From positions 372,001 through 436,000 of the forward strand of contig NZ_FOLH01000002.1 of the NCBI RefSeq assembly GCF_900112235.1: DNA of 64,000 nt, written 5' to 3'. The notes under the pieces were generated by a model. That model was not told the origin of the DNA. It made no database searches and saw only the letters and a program-made list of their open reading frames with translations. Origin of the DNA: Marinospirillum celere. GTDB lineage: Bacteria > Pseudomonadota > Gammaproteobacteria > Pseudomonadales > Halomonadaceae. Each line of letters opens with the position of its first letter. The first letter of the stretch is position 1. Of the stretch, positions 29,213-37,472 are shown piece by piece. The translations under genes and the position numbers were made by a program.

Positions 29213-29587
29213 TCAGAATACCAATAGGTTTTTGCTGGTCGACATCAGTTGTCTAATTTGATCAGCAGGCAAAACGTCTATATCCAGGAGTAGCTGCTCA
29301 CTTGTTAGTTGTAGGCGCTCCATGGATTCCTGATCAACATAGATGGCATCCAAATCATAAAGGGGTAGCGCTTTGAGCATAGCTTGAATGCCCTTTAATT
29401 CAAGCAAATCAGGTTGCTGGTTTTTAAGGAGCTGTAAAACACCGGAGCCGGTAAAAACCAGGGCCGTTTTTTGTTCAAAGGTTGCACTGACCAGAGCGGT
29501 ATCGAGTGCTTCCTTGCCTTGTGCTCCAGCCAAGGGAGGCTGAGTAAAAAAGACAACCAAATCAAATCTATAGGCTTTCATGAGCAA
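29213..29587 (-). CDS. tusC: Sulfurtransferase complex subunit TusC (DsrF family)
   Basis: TusC is the middle subunit of the TusBCD sulfur relay complex. The 124-residue protein has the DsrE-like fold with FFTQPPLAGAQGKEALDTAL near the start and YDLDAIYVDQESMERL towards the end. It overlaps tusD by 10 bp, consistent with a coupled tusD-tusC-tusB-tusE operon. Confidence 0.9.
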   Translation of the reverse strand: MLMKAYRFDLVVFFTQPPLAGAQGKEALDTALVSATFEQKTALVFTGSGVLQLLKNQQPDLLELKGIQAMLKALPLYDLDAIYVDQESMERLQLTSEQLLLDIDVLPADQIRQLMSTSKNLLVF

Positions 29588-29973
29588 AAAGTCAGGGTTC
29601 GATCAGCTTGGCTGAAGCTGTCAATGAGTTGACCGAGTCCGGCAAGGCTAAAGCCACTGGCAAGATTGTGCTGATCCAGGCCGTGGCGTTTGGCTTCTTT
29701 CTCATCCAGAACGCCACGTTTTAGGGCTGCGGCCACGCAGACTACCAGCTCCAGCTGATGCTCGTTGGCTAACTCTTGCCAGGCACGGGTCAGGTTGAGT
29801 TCATCCTGGGGTGGGCAAGCCAGTTGGTTGGCCAGAAGCACACCTTCTTGATAGAAGAAGATACGCTGGATGCTGTGTCCTGCAGCCAGAGCAGCGCGGG
29901 CAAACCTTAACGCAGAAAGGGGCGCCAAAGTGGAATAGGGCGCCCCAGTAATGTTGAGTGCAAAAACTGCCAT
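29578..29973 (-). CDS. tusD: Sulfurtransferase complex subunit TusD (DsrE family)
   Basis: TusD accepts sulfur from TusA on a conserved Cys, here Cys79 in LELVVCVAAALKRGV. The 131-residue protein starts FALNITGAPYSTLAPLSALRF, as in E. coli, and ends near GLGQLIDSFSQADRTLTF. It is the first tus gene and begins four bases after the yccA stop, so the block may be read from the yccA promoter. tusA is not seen in the window. Confidence 0.93.
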   Translation of the reverse strand: MAVFALNITGAPYSTLAPLSALRFARAALAAGHSIQRIFFYQEGVLLANQLACPPQDELNLTRAWQELANEHQLELVVCVAAALKRGVLDEKEAKRHGLDQHNLASGFSLAGLGQLIDSFSQADRTLTFCS

Positions 29974-29977
29974 GGAA

Positions 29978-30643
29978 TTAGTCGTTGCTCATACCCAGCA
30001 GTGCCAGCAGGCTGACAAAGAGGTTGTAAATGGCAACAAACAGGCCCACGGTTGCACGGATGTAATTGGTTTCTCCACCATGCACAATTTCACTGGTTTG
30101 GAAGAGGATCAAGGCAGAAGCAAAGATCACAAAACCAGCGCTGAGAGCCAGGTGCAGGTTGGTTAGACCCATGAAGAGATTGGCAATAATACCGGCAATC
30201 AGGACCAGGCCACCGACCAGCAGGAATTTACCCAGGAAGCTGAAATCCTTTTTGGTGACCAGCGCAACGGCGGATAGCCCGAAGAATACCAATGCGGTCA
30301 TGCCCAGGGCTGAAACCACAACATTGCCCATTCCAGCACCCAGATACATGCTGAGAATTGGGCCGAGTGACAGCCCCATAAAGCCGGTAAAGCCAAAGAC
30401 ACTCAAGAGGCCCCAGGCAGAATCAGCCAGTTTGTGGGTCAGGAACATGAAACCATAGGCTCCAATAAAGAAGACAAAAATATTCAAGCGAAGGCCAGTG
30501 GCCACTGCAAAGAAGGCCGTTAGGGCACTGAACGCCAGAGTCATGCCCAGCAGCATATAGGTGTTTCTGAGGACGCGGTGCGCCTCAGGACTAAGGGCTT
30601 TGGACTGAGCCTGTGTCTGTGTTGATTGAGCGTCGTAACGCAT
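29978..30643 (-). CDS. yccA: Bax inhibitor-1/YccA-family membrane protein
   Basis: E. coli YccA is a seven-helix inner-membrane protein that modulates the FtsH protease. This 221-residue protein has seven hydrophobic segments from about residue 28 onward and the family motifs LRNTYMLLGMTLAFSALTAF, GFTGFMGLSLGPILSMY and a C-terminal region ending YNLFVSLLALLGMSND. The preferred start is the ATG giving MRYDAQST, preceded by GGAGAAG; a longer reading adds 16 residues without support. yccA next to tus genes is conserved in Pseudomonas. Confidence 0.92.
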   Translation of the reverse strand: MRYDAQSTQTQAQSKALSPEAHRVLRNTYMLLGMTLAFSALTAFFAVATGLRLNIFVFFIGAYGFMFLTHKLADSAWGLLSVFGFTGFMGLSLGPILSMYLGAGMGNVVVSALGMTALVFFGLSAVALVTKKDFSFLGKFLLVGGLVLIAGIIANLFMGLTNLHLALSAGFVIFASALILFQTSEIVHGGETNYIRATVGLFVAIYNLFVSLLALLGMSND

Positions 30644-30696
30644 GGTTGTCTTCTCCAGAGTTAATGTTGATACGCTTGCTTGGATTTGCAAACAGC

Positions 30697-31737
30697 TTAG
30701 GGGTTCCCGCCCAGAATGGCAAAACCTTGTTTGTAACCCAAGCCACCGTTACCGTGAACCCCACCAAGCATTCCGGGGTTATTATGCAGAGCTAGAGTCA
30801 TTTCAATCAAGGCCCTGAGTGCGGGAAGGTTCCAGGGAGCACGATTCAGATTCATGCCACCTTTTAAAGTCAGTCGATGTTTTCCCAGCCAGGCAGGAAT
30901 TTCTTCAACACTGCCCACAAAATCACCTCTTAATAATAAAGCAAGAGGAACTACCGGGTAGCAGGTGTAGGCTTCCAGTAAGGCTTTGCCAGCATTAAAT
31001 TCTTCAGCAAACTCCATTTCTGCTTGCAGGTTGGCATAGTGCACGGCCTTTTCCAGGTGCCAGTAATCGGCCAGCTCTTCTAAGTGATCGGCGCCATCGC
31101 CCTGGGCAAAGCCAATGCCTACACCTTTGACCTCAACGGGAGGCTGGCTGCAATCAAAGCTTCCCAGTAAGTCATCGCGGGTGAGTAGCAGCCCACCAGA
31201 GTAGTCGGTATAGGGATTAGCGCAATCCACGCCCCGGAAAAGCTCGGTAATTTCTGCATACCAGCGCTCATCAACAGCTGCTTCGGGTGCAGAGCGACGA
31301 TAGTTTTCAAATAGGGCATCACGCAGCTTACGGAATTCATCAAAGCTCAGGCCCTGTTGATGGCAAAAATAACGGGCCAGATCGGTATAGGCTTCAGGCA
31401 GGGGGTAATCAGGACCAAAGACTTCCTGCATGAGTTCATCCCTTTCCTCTCTTGAATAACCGGTTTTGATGGCATCCTGGCCTTCAATGAGTACGGCTTC
31501 AAAAGCGCCTTCTTTTAATTGGGTGTGGGCAAAGGCCAGGGCTTCCAAGGGGGCGCAACCGGAACGAAAATGATTGCGTGGTTTGGGTGAGTTCCAGCCC
31601 GCTTTGAGGGGGTCGATAACTAGGCGTTCGAGCTTAAGACCCGCTTCAGTCACCTGTTCACGCATTTTGTCCAGTTCTGCCAGGCTACCTTGGCCGTCCT
31701 GACGGCCTGCGGCAGCAATAATAAATGCTTGATGCAT
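30697..31737 (-). CDS. Divergent thiolase-like protein
   Basis: The 346-residue protein resembles acetyl-CoA acetyltransferases in outline: RSGCAPLEALAFAHTQL (Cys61) sits where thiolases have their nucleophilic Cys, and VHGNGGLGYKQGFAILGG lies where they have the C-x-GGG-x-G loop. However, the GHP-x-G histidine motif is replaced by GMNLNRAPWNLPALRAL and the second catalytic Cys is absent. It may bind acyl-CoA without classical thiolase chemistry. It lies between yccA and a CxxxCxxCC protein on the same strand, 18 bp from the latter, so the two may be cotranscribed. Confidence 0.65.
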   Translation of the reverse strand: MHQAFIIAAAGRQDGQGSLAELDKMREQVTEAGLKLERLVIDPLKAGWNSPKPRNHFRSGCAPLEALAFAHTQLKEGAFEAVLIEGQDAIKTGYSREERDELMQEVFGPDYPLPEAYTDLARYFCHQQGLSFDEFRKLRDALFENYRRSAPEAAVDERWYAEITELFRGVDCANPYTDYSGGLLLTRDDLLGSFDCSQPPVEVKGVGIGFAQGDGADHLEELADYWHLEKAVHYANLQAEMEFAEEFNAGKALLEAYTCYPVVPLALLLRGDFVGSVEEIPAWLGKHRLTLKGGMNLNRAPWNLPALRALIEMTLALHNNPGMLGGVHGNGGLGYKQGFAILGGNP

Positions 31738-31755
31738 GCAATCCCCTTTTGATTC

Positions 31756-32028
31756 TTATATTTGAGTTGCTTCTTCCAGCCAGTGGATTCGTTGCAAGGC
31801 TTCTTGTCGTTCTGTGCCACAAACGCTGGTGTCGAAATGAAAAGCAGCGCAGGCAGCTGGCCTTTCCGGTTGACCAAAAAGGCTACAGAGCAAATCTTCA
31901 TTCAAGTGAGCACAGCGCAGACCGGCTGCCTTGCCTTGAGGGTGGCCGGGTGTTGGCGTGCTGATGGAAGGTGCAATACAGCAGGCTCCACAGCCGGGAC
32001 GGCATTGATGTTCATCGCAAGTGCTCAT
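31756..32028 (-). CDS. YkgJ-family cysteine cluster protein
   Basis: This is a 90-residue protein with nine cysteines, of which CRPGCGACCIAPS at about 9-21 and the later CSLFGQPERPAAC match the YkgJ-type CxxxCxxCC family thought to bind zinc or an iron-sulfur cluster. Its function is unknown. It is divergent from trhP across 73 bp and precedes the thiolase-like gene. Confidence 0.85.
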   Translation of the reverse strand: MSTCDEHQCRPGCGACCIAPSISTPTPGHPQGKAAGLRCAHLNEDLLCSLFGQPERPAACAAFHFDTSVCGTERQEALQRIHWLEEATQI

Positions 32029-32101
32029 AGGCGTTAATATAGCAGAAAATCATGTTAAGATAGCGCTTTAACCCAGCTAAACACTCAGGTATTGCCTTTC
32101 C

Positions 32102-33481
32102 ATGAAATCGCCCGAGCTACTTTCTCCAGCAGGAACCTTCCGCAACATGCAGTATGCCTTTGCCTACGGCGCTGATGCCGTCTATGCAGGGCAGCCGCGC
32201 TACAGTTTGCGGGTACGTAATAATGACTTCAAGCTGGAAAAGCTTGCTGAAGGCATCAATTATGCCCATGAGCGCGGCAAGCTCTTCTTTGTGGCCAGCA
32301 ATATTGCGCCCCATAACAGCAAGGTGCGCACCTATTTGAAGGATATGGAACCGGTTATTGAAATGAAACCGGATGCCTTGATCATGTCTGATCCAGGTTT
32401 AATTATGATGGTGCGTGAAAAGTGGCCGGATCAAGTCATTCATCTCTCTGTACAGGCCAATGTGGTTAACTATGCTGCGGTACGTTTCTGGGAGAAATTG
32501 GGCATACAACGCATTATTCTGTCCCGGGAGCTTTCTCTGGATGAAATTGCAGAGATACGTCAGGAATGTCCAACCATGGAGTTGGAAACCTTTGTTCATG
32601 GTGCTTTGTGTATTGCCTATTCAGGACGCTGCTTGCTTTCCGGTTACTTTAACCACCGCGACCCCAACCAGGGCACCTGTACCAATGCCTGCCGTTGGAA
32701 ATACGACACGGTACAAACCACAACCGATGCGACCGGCGATCTGATTCCTTTGGCCCAGGCTGAAGCTCAGGGCATCTGGACGCCGGATCAGGGTTTGGCT
32801 TCGACCAAAACAGCGGGTGGCACTGAAGGCCAGGAAGAGTTGTCAGCGCTGATTTCTGAGGCGGGTCGTCCAGGCGAGTTAATGCCCATCTATGAAGATG
32901 AGCATGGCACCTACATTATGAACTCCAAAGACCTGCGAGCTGTTCAGCATGTTGCCCGTCTTGCCGAGATGGGTGTCGACTCCTTGAAAATCGAAGGGCG
33001 TACCAAGAGCCATTATTATGTGGCCCGCACTGCCCAGGTCTATCGCAAGGCTATTGATGATGCCGCTGCCGGTCGCCCTTTTAATATGGACCTGATGAAT
33101 GCCCTGGAAAACCTGGCTAACCGGGGTTATACCGAAGGCTTTTACCGCCGCCATGTGCATGATGAATATCAGAACTATGAAACGGGTAATTCCGTAGGTG
33201 TTCATCAGCAGTTTGTGGGTGAGGTTTTGGGTACGGATGACCGGGGTTGGCTGGAAGTGGAAGTTAAAAATAAATTCCAAATGGGCGATACCCTGGAAAT
33301 CATGACACCATCAGGCAACCGCCGTTTTAAGCTGGATGCTTTGGAAAACCGTAAAAACGGCTTTGCTATGGACGTGGCCCCAGGCACTGGCTATTTTGTT
33401 CGTATTCCTTTACCTGGCGACACCCTGAGTGAACAGGATCTGAAATACGCCATGATCATGCGTGACCTGCCAGGAGCCTGA
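32102..33481 (+). CDS. trhP: tRNA U34 hydroxylase TrhP (U32 peptidase-like family)
   Basis: TrhP (YegQ) makes 5-hydroxyuridine at tRNA position 34 using prephenate-derived chemistry and an iron-sulfur cluster; it belongs to the family first called U32 peptidases. The 459-residue protein has MKSPELLSPAGTFRNMQYAF at the start and the signature METFVHGALC-like ELETFVHGALCIAYSGRCLLS followed by NQGTCTNACRWKY, giving four cluster Cys. The end contains a beta-barrel domain (GNRRFKLDALEN). tatD follows and is probably cotranscribed. Confidence 0.92.
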   Translation: MKSPELLSPAGTFRNMQYAFAYGADAVYAGQPRYSLRVRNNDFKLEKLAEGINYAHERGKLFFVASNIAPHNSKVRTYLKDMEPVIEMKPDALIMSDPGLIMMVREKWPDQVIHLSVQANVVNYAAVRFWEKLGIQRIILSRELSLDEIAEIRQECPTMELETFVHGALCIAYSGRCLLSGYFNHRDPNQGTCTNACRWKYDTVQTTTDATGDLIPLAQAEAQGIWTPDQGLASTKTAGGTEGQEELSALISEAGRPGELMPIYEDEHGTYIMNSKDLRAVQHVARLAEMGVDSLKIEGRTKSHYYVARTAQVYRKAIDDAAAGRPFNMDLMNALENLANRGYTEGFYRRHVHDEYQNYETGNSVGVHQQFVGEVLGTDDRGWLEVEVKNKFQMGDTLEIMTPSGNRRFKLDALENRKNGFAMDVAPGTGYFVRIPLPGDTLSEQDLKYAMIMRDLPGA

Positions 33482-33491
33482 TGGTGATTTA

Positions 33492-34283
33492 ATGTTTCTG
33501 ACTGACGCCCACTGCCACCTGGATTTTCCTGATTTCGATAAGGATCGGGAAGCTATGTTGGAGCGGGCGCGTCAGGCCGGGGTAAAGCGCTTTCTTCTCC
33601 CCGGAACCACAGCAGCAACCTGGCAGCGCACTTTAAAGCTGGCCGCTTCCCACCCGGATATTTACCCCTGCCTGGGGCTGCATCCTTATTTTATTGATGA
33701 GCATTGTGAAGCGCATTTGCAGCAACTGGAGCAATTGCTTCAAGAGCACCCGCAAGTAGTGGCTGTTGGAGAAATAGGGATAGACTTGTGGGCAGATCCT
33801 TCACCCCAAGAGCAGGAACGTCAGTGGTTTTTCTTTGATGCCCAGCTACAACTGGCGAAAAAATACCAGCTTCCTGTGGTGCTGCATATTCGCAAAGCCA
33901 TGGATAAAATGACCCAGCGCCTTCGTCAGGTAGCACTTCCTCGAGGCGGTTTGGCCCATGCGTTTTCTGGCAGCCAGCAGCAGGCAGAAAAGCTGGTTGA
34001 GCTGGGTTTTAAATTGGGTCTGGGTGGTGCCTTGACCTATCCGCGTGCTCAAAAGCTTCGCCGCGTAGCTGCAAACCTGCCTATTTCATCCTTCGTGCTG
34101 GAAACCGATAGCCCTGATATGCCGCTAAAAGGCTATCAGGGCCAGCGCAATGAGCCTGCTAGAATTCCTGAGGTTTTGCAGGTGCTGGCAAAAATCCGGC
34201 AGGAAGAAGAGGAATACCTTGTCGAACAACTCGAAAAAAACCTGCAATCGCTCTTTGCTATTCATCAGCAAGTGAGTGATTAA
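33492..34283 (+). CDS. tatD: TatD-family metal-dependent deoxyribonuclease
   Basis: The 263-residue protein has all TatD metal ligands: HCHLD at the N-terminus, Glu in VGEIGIDLW, His in VVLHIRKAM, His in LAHAFSGS and Asp in VLETDSPDMPL. TatD proteins are 3'-5' exonucleases with a role in DNA repair. I use the ATG at 33492 (MFLTDAHCHLD), the normal family start; a longer frame from 33462 overlaps trhP. It starts 10 bp after trhP. Confidence 0.9.
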   Translation: MFLTDAHCHLDFPDFDKDREAMLERARQAGVKRFLLPGTTAATWQRTLKLAASHPDIYPCLGLHPYFIDEHCEAHLQQLEQLLQEHPQVVAVGEIGIDLWADPSPQEQERQWFFFDAQLQLAKKYQLPVVLHIRKAMDKMTQRLRQVALPRGGLAHAFSGSQQQAEKLVELGFKLGLGGALTYPRAQKLRRVAANLPISSFVLETDSPDMPLKGYQGQRNEPARIPEVLQVLAKIRQEEEEYLVEQLEKNLQSLFAIHQQVSD

Positions 34284-34369
34284 CTAAGGTTAGGTATAGG
34301 TTTGCTGCTGACTTTGCTGCACACTGGATTAAGTAAGCCTTTAAACCTGATCAGATAAGGAAATTTCAT

Positions 34370-35041
34370 ATGAGCCGACAAGCGATCAGTGTTGCTCTGA
34401 TTGAAGATGATCCGGCAGTCAGACAACGCTTCAAAAATTCCATTGAAAAGCATCCTGAGCTTTCCTGGGCGGGTGAAGCGGCGGGAGTGAAAGAGAGTCG
34501 AATCCTACTTGAAGATAACTATCCGCGGGTGCTTCTTGTCGATCTGGGGTTACCCGATGGCTCAGGGCTGGAAGTGATTCAGGAAACCACCCAACTTAGT
34601 CCCACGACCGAAATCATGGTGGTTAGCATGTTTGGTGACGAAGGGCATGTTATTCAGGCCATAGAAGCGGGTGCCAGTGGCTATATCCTTAAGGATACGG
34701 ATGATCAAAGCCTTGCCGAGCACATCATTCAGTTGGTTGATGGTGGTAGCCCCATGAGCCCGATGATTGCGCGACATCTGCTGAAAAAAATGCAGCAGCC
34801 ACTAGAGCCTGAGCAGGCCAAGGTCACAGGTGTAGCGCTAACCAAACGTGAAATGCAGCTGTTGAAACTTCTTGCCCGAGGCTACACCTACCGCGAAGTG
34901 GCCGAAGAACTTTCTGTTTCCAGTCACACCGTTAATTCCCATATCAAAAACCTCTATCGTAAACTTTCGGTCAAAACCAAAAACGAAGCGGTTTTTGCAG
35001 CAACGCGTCAGGGCTTGCTGGATATGCGTCATCTGGACTAA
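34370..35041 (+). CDS. NarL/FixJ-type response regulator
   Basis: The 223-residue protein has a receiver domain with the acidic pocket Glu12-Asp13-Asp14, phospho-acceptor Asp58 in VLLVDLGLPDGSG and Lys in GYILKDTD. A LuxR-type helix-turn-helix follows: LTKREMQLLKLLARGYTYRE and VSSHTVNSHIKNLYRKL. It ends three bases before the kinase gene, so the two form a two-component system. AAGGAAATTTC precedes the ATG. Its targets cannot be read from the sequence. Confidence 0.92.
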   Translation: MSRQAISVALIEDDPAVRQRFKNSIEKHPELSWAGEAAGVKESRILLEDNYPRVLLVDLGLPDGSGLEVIQETTQLSPTTEIMVVSMFGDEGHVIQAIEAGASGYILKDTDDQSLAEHIIQLVDGGSPMSPMIARHLLKKMQQPLEPEQAKVTGVALTKREMQLLKLLARGYTYREVAEELSVSSHTVNSHIKNLYRKLSVKTKNEAVFAATRQGLLDMRHLD

Positions 35042-35044
35042 GAC

Positions 35045-36913
35045 ATGGCTCGCTTGTTACTGCTGATTGTTATGCTGCTAGTGTCAGCAGGGCTTCAGGC
35101 TGCTCCTGAATTCAAAATTGAACAGCGGCATTTTTATGGTCAGGGTTACGGCCAGCTTCTGGATTACTATCAGGACACAGAAGGTAAGATGGATTTGGCC
35201 GAGATACGTGCTCTGCCGGATGGAGCTTGGCAGCGTCAGGCCTCTGGCAACCTGGGGTTCAACGAGGCAGCTCACTGGTATCGCTTTCAGCTGACTGGGC
35301 CGCTGGCAGAAGAAAACCCCTGGTTTCTAGTGGCACCTTTTATCCTGCTCGATCAGGTTAGTGTCTACTGGGTCGATGAGCAGGGCCAAGTCACTGAGCA
35401 GCATTCAGGGCTTTATCAGCCGCTGGATAAGCGTCCTGACTGGCAAAAACGCTTTGCTTTTCCCTTCCAGCTACCAGAAAACGCCAGCTTAACAACCTAT
35501 GTTCGTATTCAGACCGAAGGCTTGGCGAATACTCTCTTGCTGCACTGGATGGCTGACGACCTTTATCGCTTTAATGCCACCGAAAGCCGTTGGCTGAGTT
35601 GGTTCTATGGCATCATTGGTGGGTTGGGACTCTTCTTTGCGATCATCTTCCTGGTGCTGCGTGATCGCATGTTTTTGTATTTTGGCGGGCTGGTCCTAAC
35701 GGTTTTAATACTTAGTTTGGCCAATGCCGGGGAATTTGTCGCCAATGCCTGGCTAAGTCGCTGGCCGCAGGCCGTAAAGCTAATGATTGTTTTCTGGCCA
35801 CTGGTGACTACGGCAGCTTCTTTGCTCTTTCTGAGTGCTTTTTTCAATTTGCGTTTATGGGCTCCGCGCCTGGTCAAAGTTTTCTACGGTTATTTGGTGT
35901 TGATGCTGCCAGCGGCTCTACTGGCAATTGTGGATTACACTCAGGGCTACCGGCTGACCATGTTGCTGGCCTGGATGGCAACGCCGATGACCCTGGCGAT
36001 CATTATCCTGGCCTGGCACCGGCGTTTCCGGCCTGCAGGTCTGATTTTGATCGGTATTCTTTGTTCTATGCTGGGGGCGGGCATAGATATTAGCCGTGCG
36101 CTCACTACGGCCTTGCAGCCCTTGTTACTGGGTGAGTGGGGCTTTTCAGCCTTCTTTATTTCACGTAACGGTATTTTGGTGGGTATGACTGCTCAGGTTA
36201 TCTTCTTCGCCCTGGCTGTCGCACAAAAAATCTATCTGGATCGTTATGAATACGAACAGACTCTGAAGAAACTGGTGGCATCTGAAGAAGAAAAACGCCG
36301 CCTGGTTCAGAACAACAGCCAGGAACGTGAACGCCTGATGCGGGAAATGCACGATGGTTTAGGCTCCCAACTGACAGCTACTCTCTATGCTGCGCGTCGG
36401 GAAGAAGTCGATAAAAACCAGCTGCAGGATCAATTGGAGGTTGTTCTGAATGATCTGCGTTTAATGATGGACAGCCTACAACCGGAAGGTATGGATCTTG
36501 CTACTTTGCTGGGGCAGCTGCGTTATCGTTTGGGACAGCGTATGCAGGCCGCTGGGCTGAAACTTAATTGGCAGGTTCAGGATCTGCCTATGGAAAAAGA
36601 GCTTACACCTCAGCAAGCACTGAATTTTCAACGCCTGATACAGGAGGCACTAACCAATATTATTAAGCATGCGGAGGTCAAGGAGGCAACTCTGACAGCT
36701 GAAACAGATGATTACGGAAATCTGATTATTAGAATTTGTGACCGGGGCAAAGGACTTTCCAGAGACCCGTCACCAGGTGGGCGAGGCTTGGCGAATATGC
36801 ATCAGCGCGCTTATGAACTGGGTGCTCACCTGAATATTTATAACAACCCTGAAGGTCAGGGTTGTTGCGTCCAACTGAAATTACCTGCCTGGAGAGCTGG
36901 ACAAGCTCTTTAG
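35045..36913 (+). CDS. 7TMR-DISM histidine kinase (NarX/DesK type)
   Basis: This 622-residue sensor kinase has a signal peptide (to about residue 20), a periplasmic sensory domain of the 7TMR-DISM type (about 25-165, perhaps binding a carbohydrate or other small ligand), seven membrane helices (about 185-395), a short coiled coil and a HisKA_3 domain with His436 in REMHDGLGSQLTATLY. The ATPase domain has QEALTNIIKHAEV and DRGKGLSRDPSPGGRGLANM. It is the partner of the response regulator three bases upstream. Which signal it senses is unknown. Confidence 0.88.
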   Translation: MARLLLLIVMLLVSAGLQAAPEFKIEQRHFYGQGYGQLLDYYQDTEGKMDLAEIRALPDGAWQRQASGNLGFNEAAHWYRFQLTGPLAEENPWFLVAPFILLDQVSVYWVDEQGQVTEQHSGLYQPLDKRPDWQKRFAFPFQLPENASLTTYVRIQTEGLANTLLLHWMADDLYRFNATESRWLSWFYGIIGGLGLFFAIIFLVLRDRMFLYFGGLVLTVLILSLANAGEFVANAWLSRWPQAVKLMIVFWPLVTTAASLLFLSAFFNLRLWAPRLVKVFYGYLVLMLPAALLAIVDYTQGYRLTMLLAWMATPMTLAIIILAWHRRFRPAGLILIGILCSMLGAGIDISRALTTALQPLLLGEWGFSAFFISRNGILVGMTAQVIFFALAVAQKIYLDRYEYEQTLKKLVASEEEKRRLVQNNSQERERLMREMHDGLGSQLTATLYAARREEVDKNQLQDQLEVVLNDLRLMMDSLQPEGMDLATLLGQLRYRLGQRMQAAGLKLNWQVQDLPMEKELTPQQALNFQRLIQEALTNIIKHAEVKEATLTAETDDYGNLIIRICDRGKGLSRDPSPGGRGLANMHQRAYELGAHLNIYNNPEGQGCCVQLKLPAWRAGQAL

Positions 36914-36980
36914 CTCTGCCGCAGAATTGCAAGCCATTCACGGCTTTAATCGATATCGAAGATCAGGATACCCAACGGAT

Positions 36981-37322
36981 ATGAGCGAACAGAAAAGCGG
37001 CTATAAACCCACCTTTACCTCTTCAGGATCAGCGCTTAGAACCCTTCGGGTAGGTAAAAGCAACCCCAACTGGCAGGCCGCTGCTGAATTTTTACTCGAA
37101 AGAGCGGCACCTGATGTCAGATTGCTCGTAGAAGCAGCAGCAGAAATTGAACGCGACAAGGTGGAATTAAAAACTGAAAAGCGTCAAGTGCCTGGGAAGC
37201 GGAAAAGCAAAATCATCTACAATTTGAGTTGGCTGCAGTGGGTGGCACTGGGTTTTGGTGGAGTTGTACTAATAAGTCTTTTGGTTTGGATAGTACAGAA
37301 TGCAACTTTAAGGGCTTGTTAA
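36981..37322 (+). CDS. Unrecognised small protein with one C-terminal membrane helix
   Basis: Length is 113 residues from the ATG at 36981 (MSEQKSGYKPTFTSSG); a TTG at 36927 would add 18. A basic soluble part (about 1-80, with AAAEFLLERAAPDVRLLVEA and many Lys/Arg) precedes a single hydrophobic stretch (WVALGFGGVVLISLLVWIV) near residues 85-104, so it is probably a tail-anchored inner-membrane protein facing the cytoplasm. It follows the kinase by 67 bp on the same strand and might be part of the same transcript. The start region has no strong ribosome site. Confidence 0.55.
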   Translation: MSEQKSGYKPTFTSSGSALRTLRVGKSNPNWQAAAEFLLERAAPDVRLLVEAAAEIERDKVELKTEKRQVPGKRKSKIIYNLSWLQWVALGFGGVVLISLLVWIVQNATLRAC

Positions 37323-37397
37323 AAAGTATTTAAAATATATATAAAAATTTTTTTGAAAAAAAATAAAAAGCATCTACCCTGAACTTTATGAGGACTT

Positions 37398-37413
37398 TGT
37401 GAAAGAGATCACA
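37398..37413. promoter_or_regulatory. CRP/Vfr-type binding site upstream of the envelope operon
   Basis: TGTGA-AAGAGA-TCACA matches the CRP half-sites perfectly with the correct six-base spacer. It lies 75 bp before the GTG start of the TPR-barrel gene, behind an AT-rich stretch (37323-37380). A class-I/II activator position is plausible. Confidence 0.7.
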
Positions 37414-37472
37414 GTAACGGTCGACTCTTTTGACTAACATAAATGCCAAGAGTTCACTTTGGGGTAAGGGTT

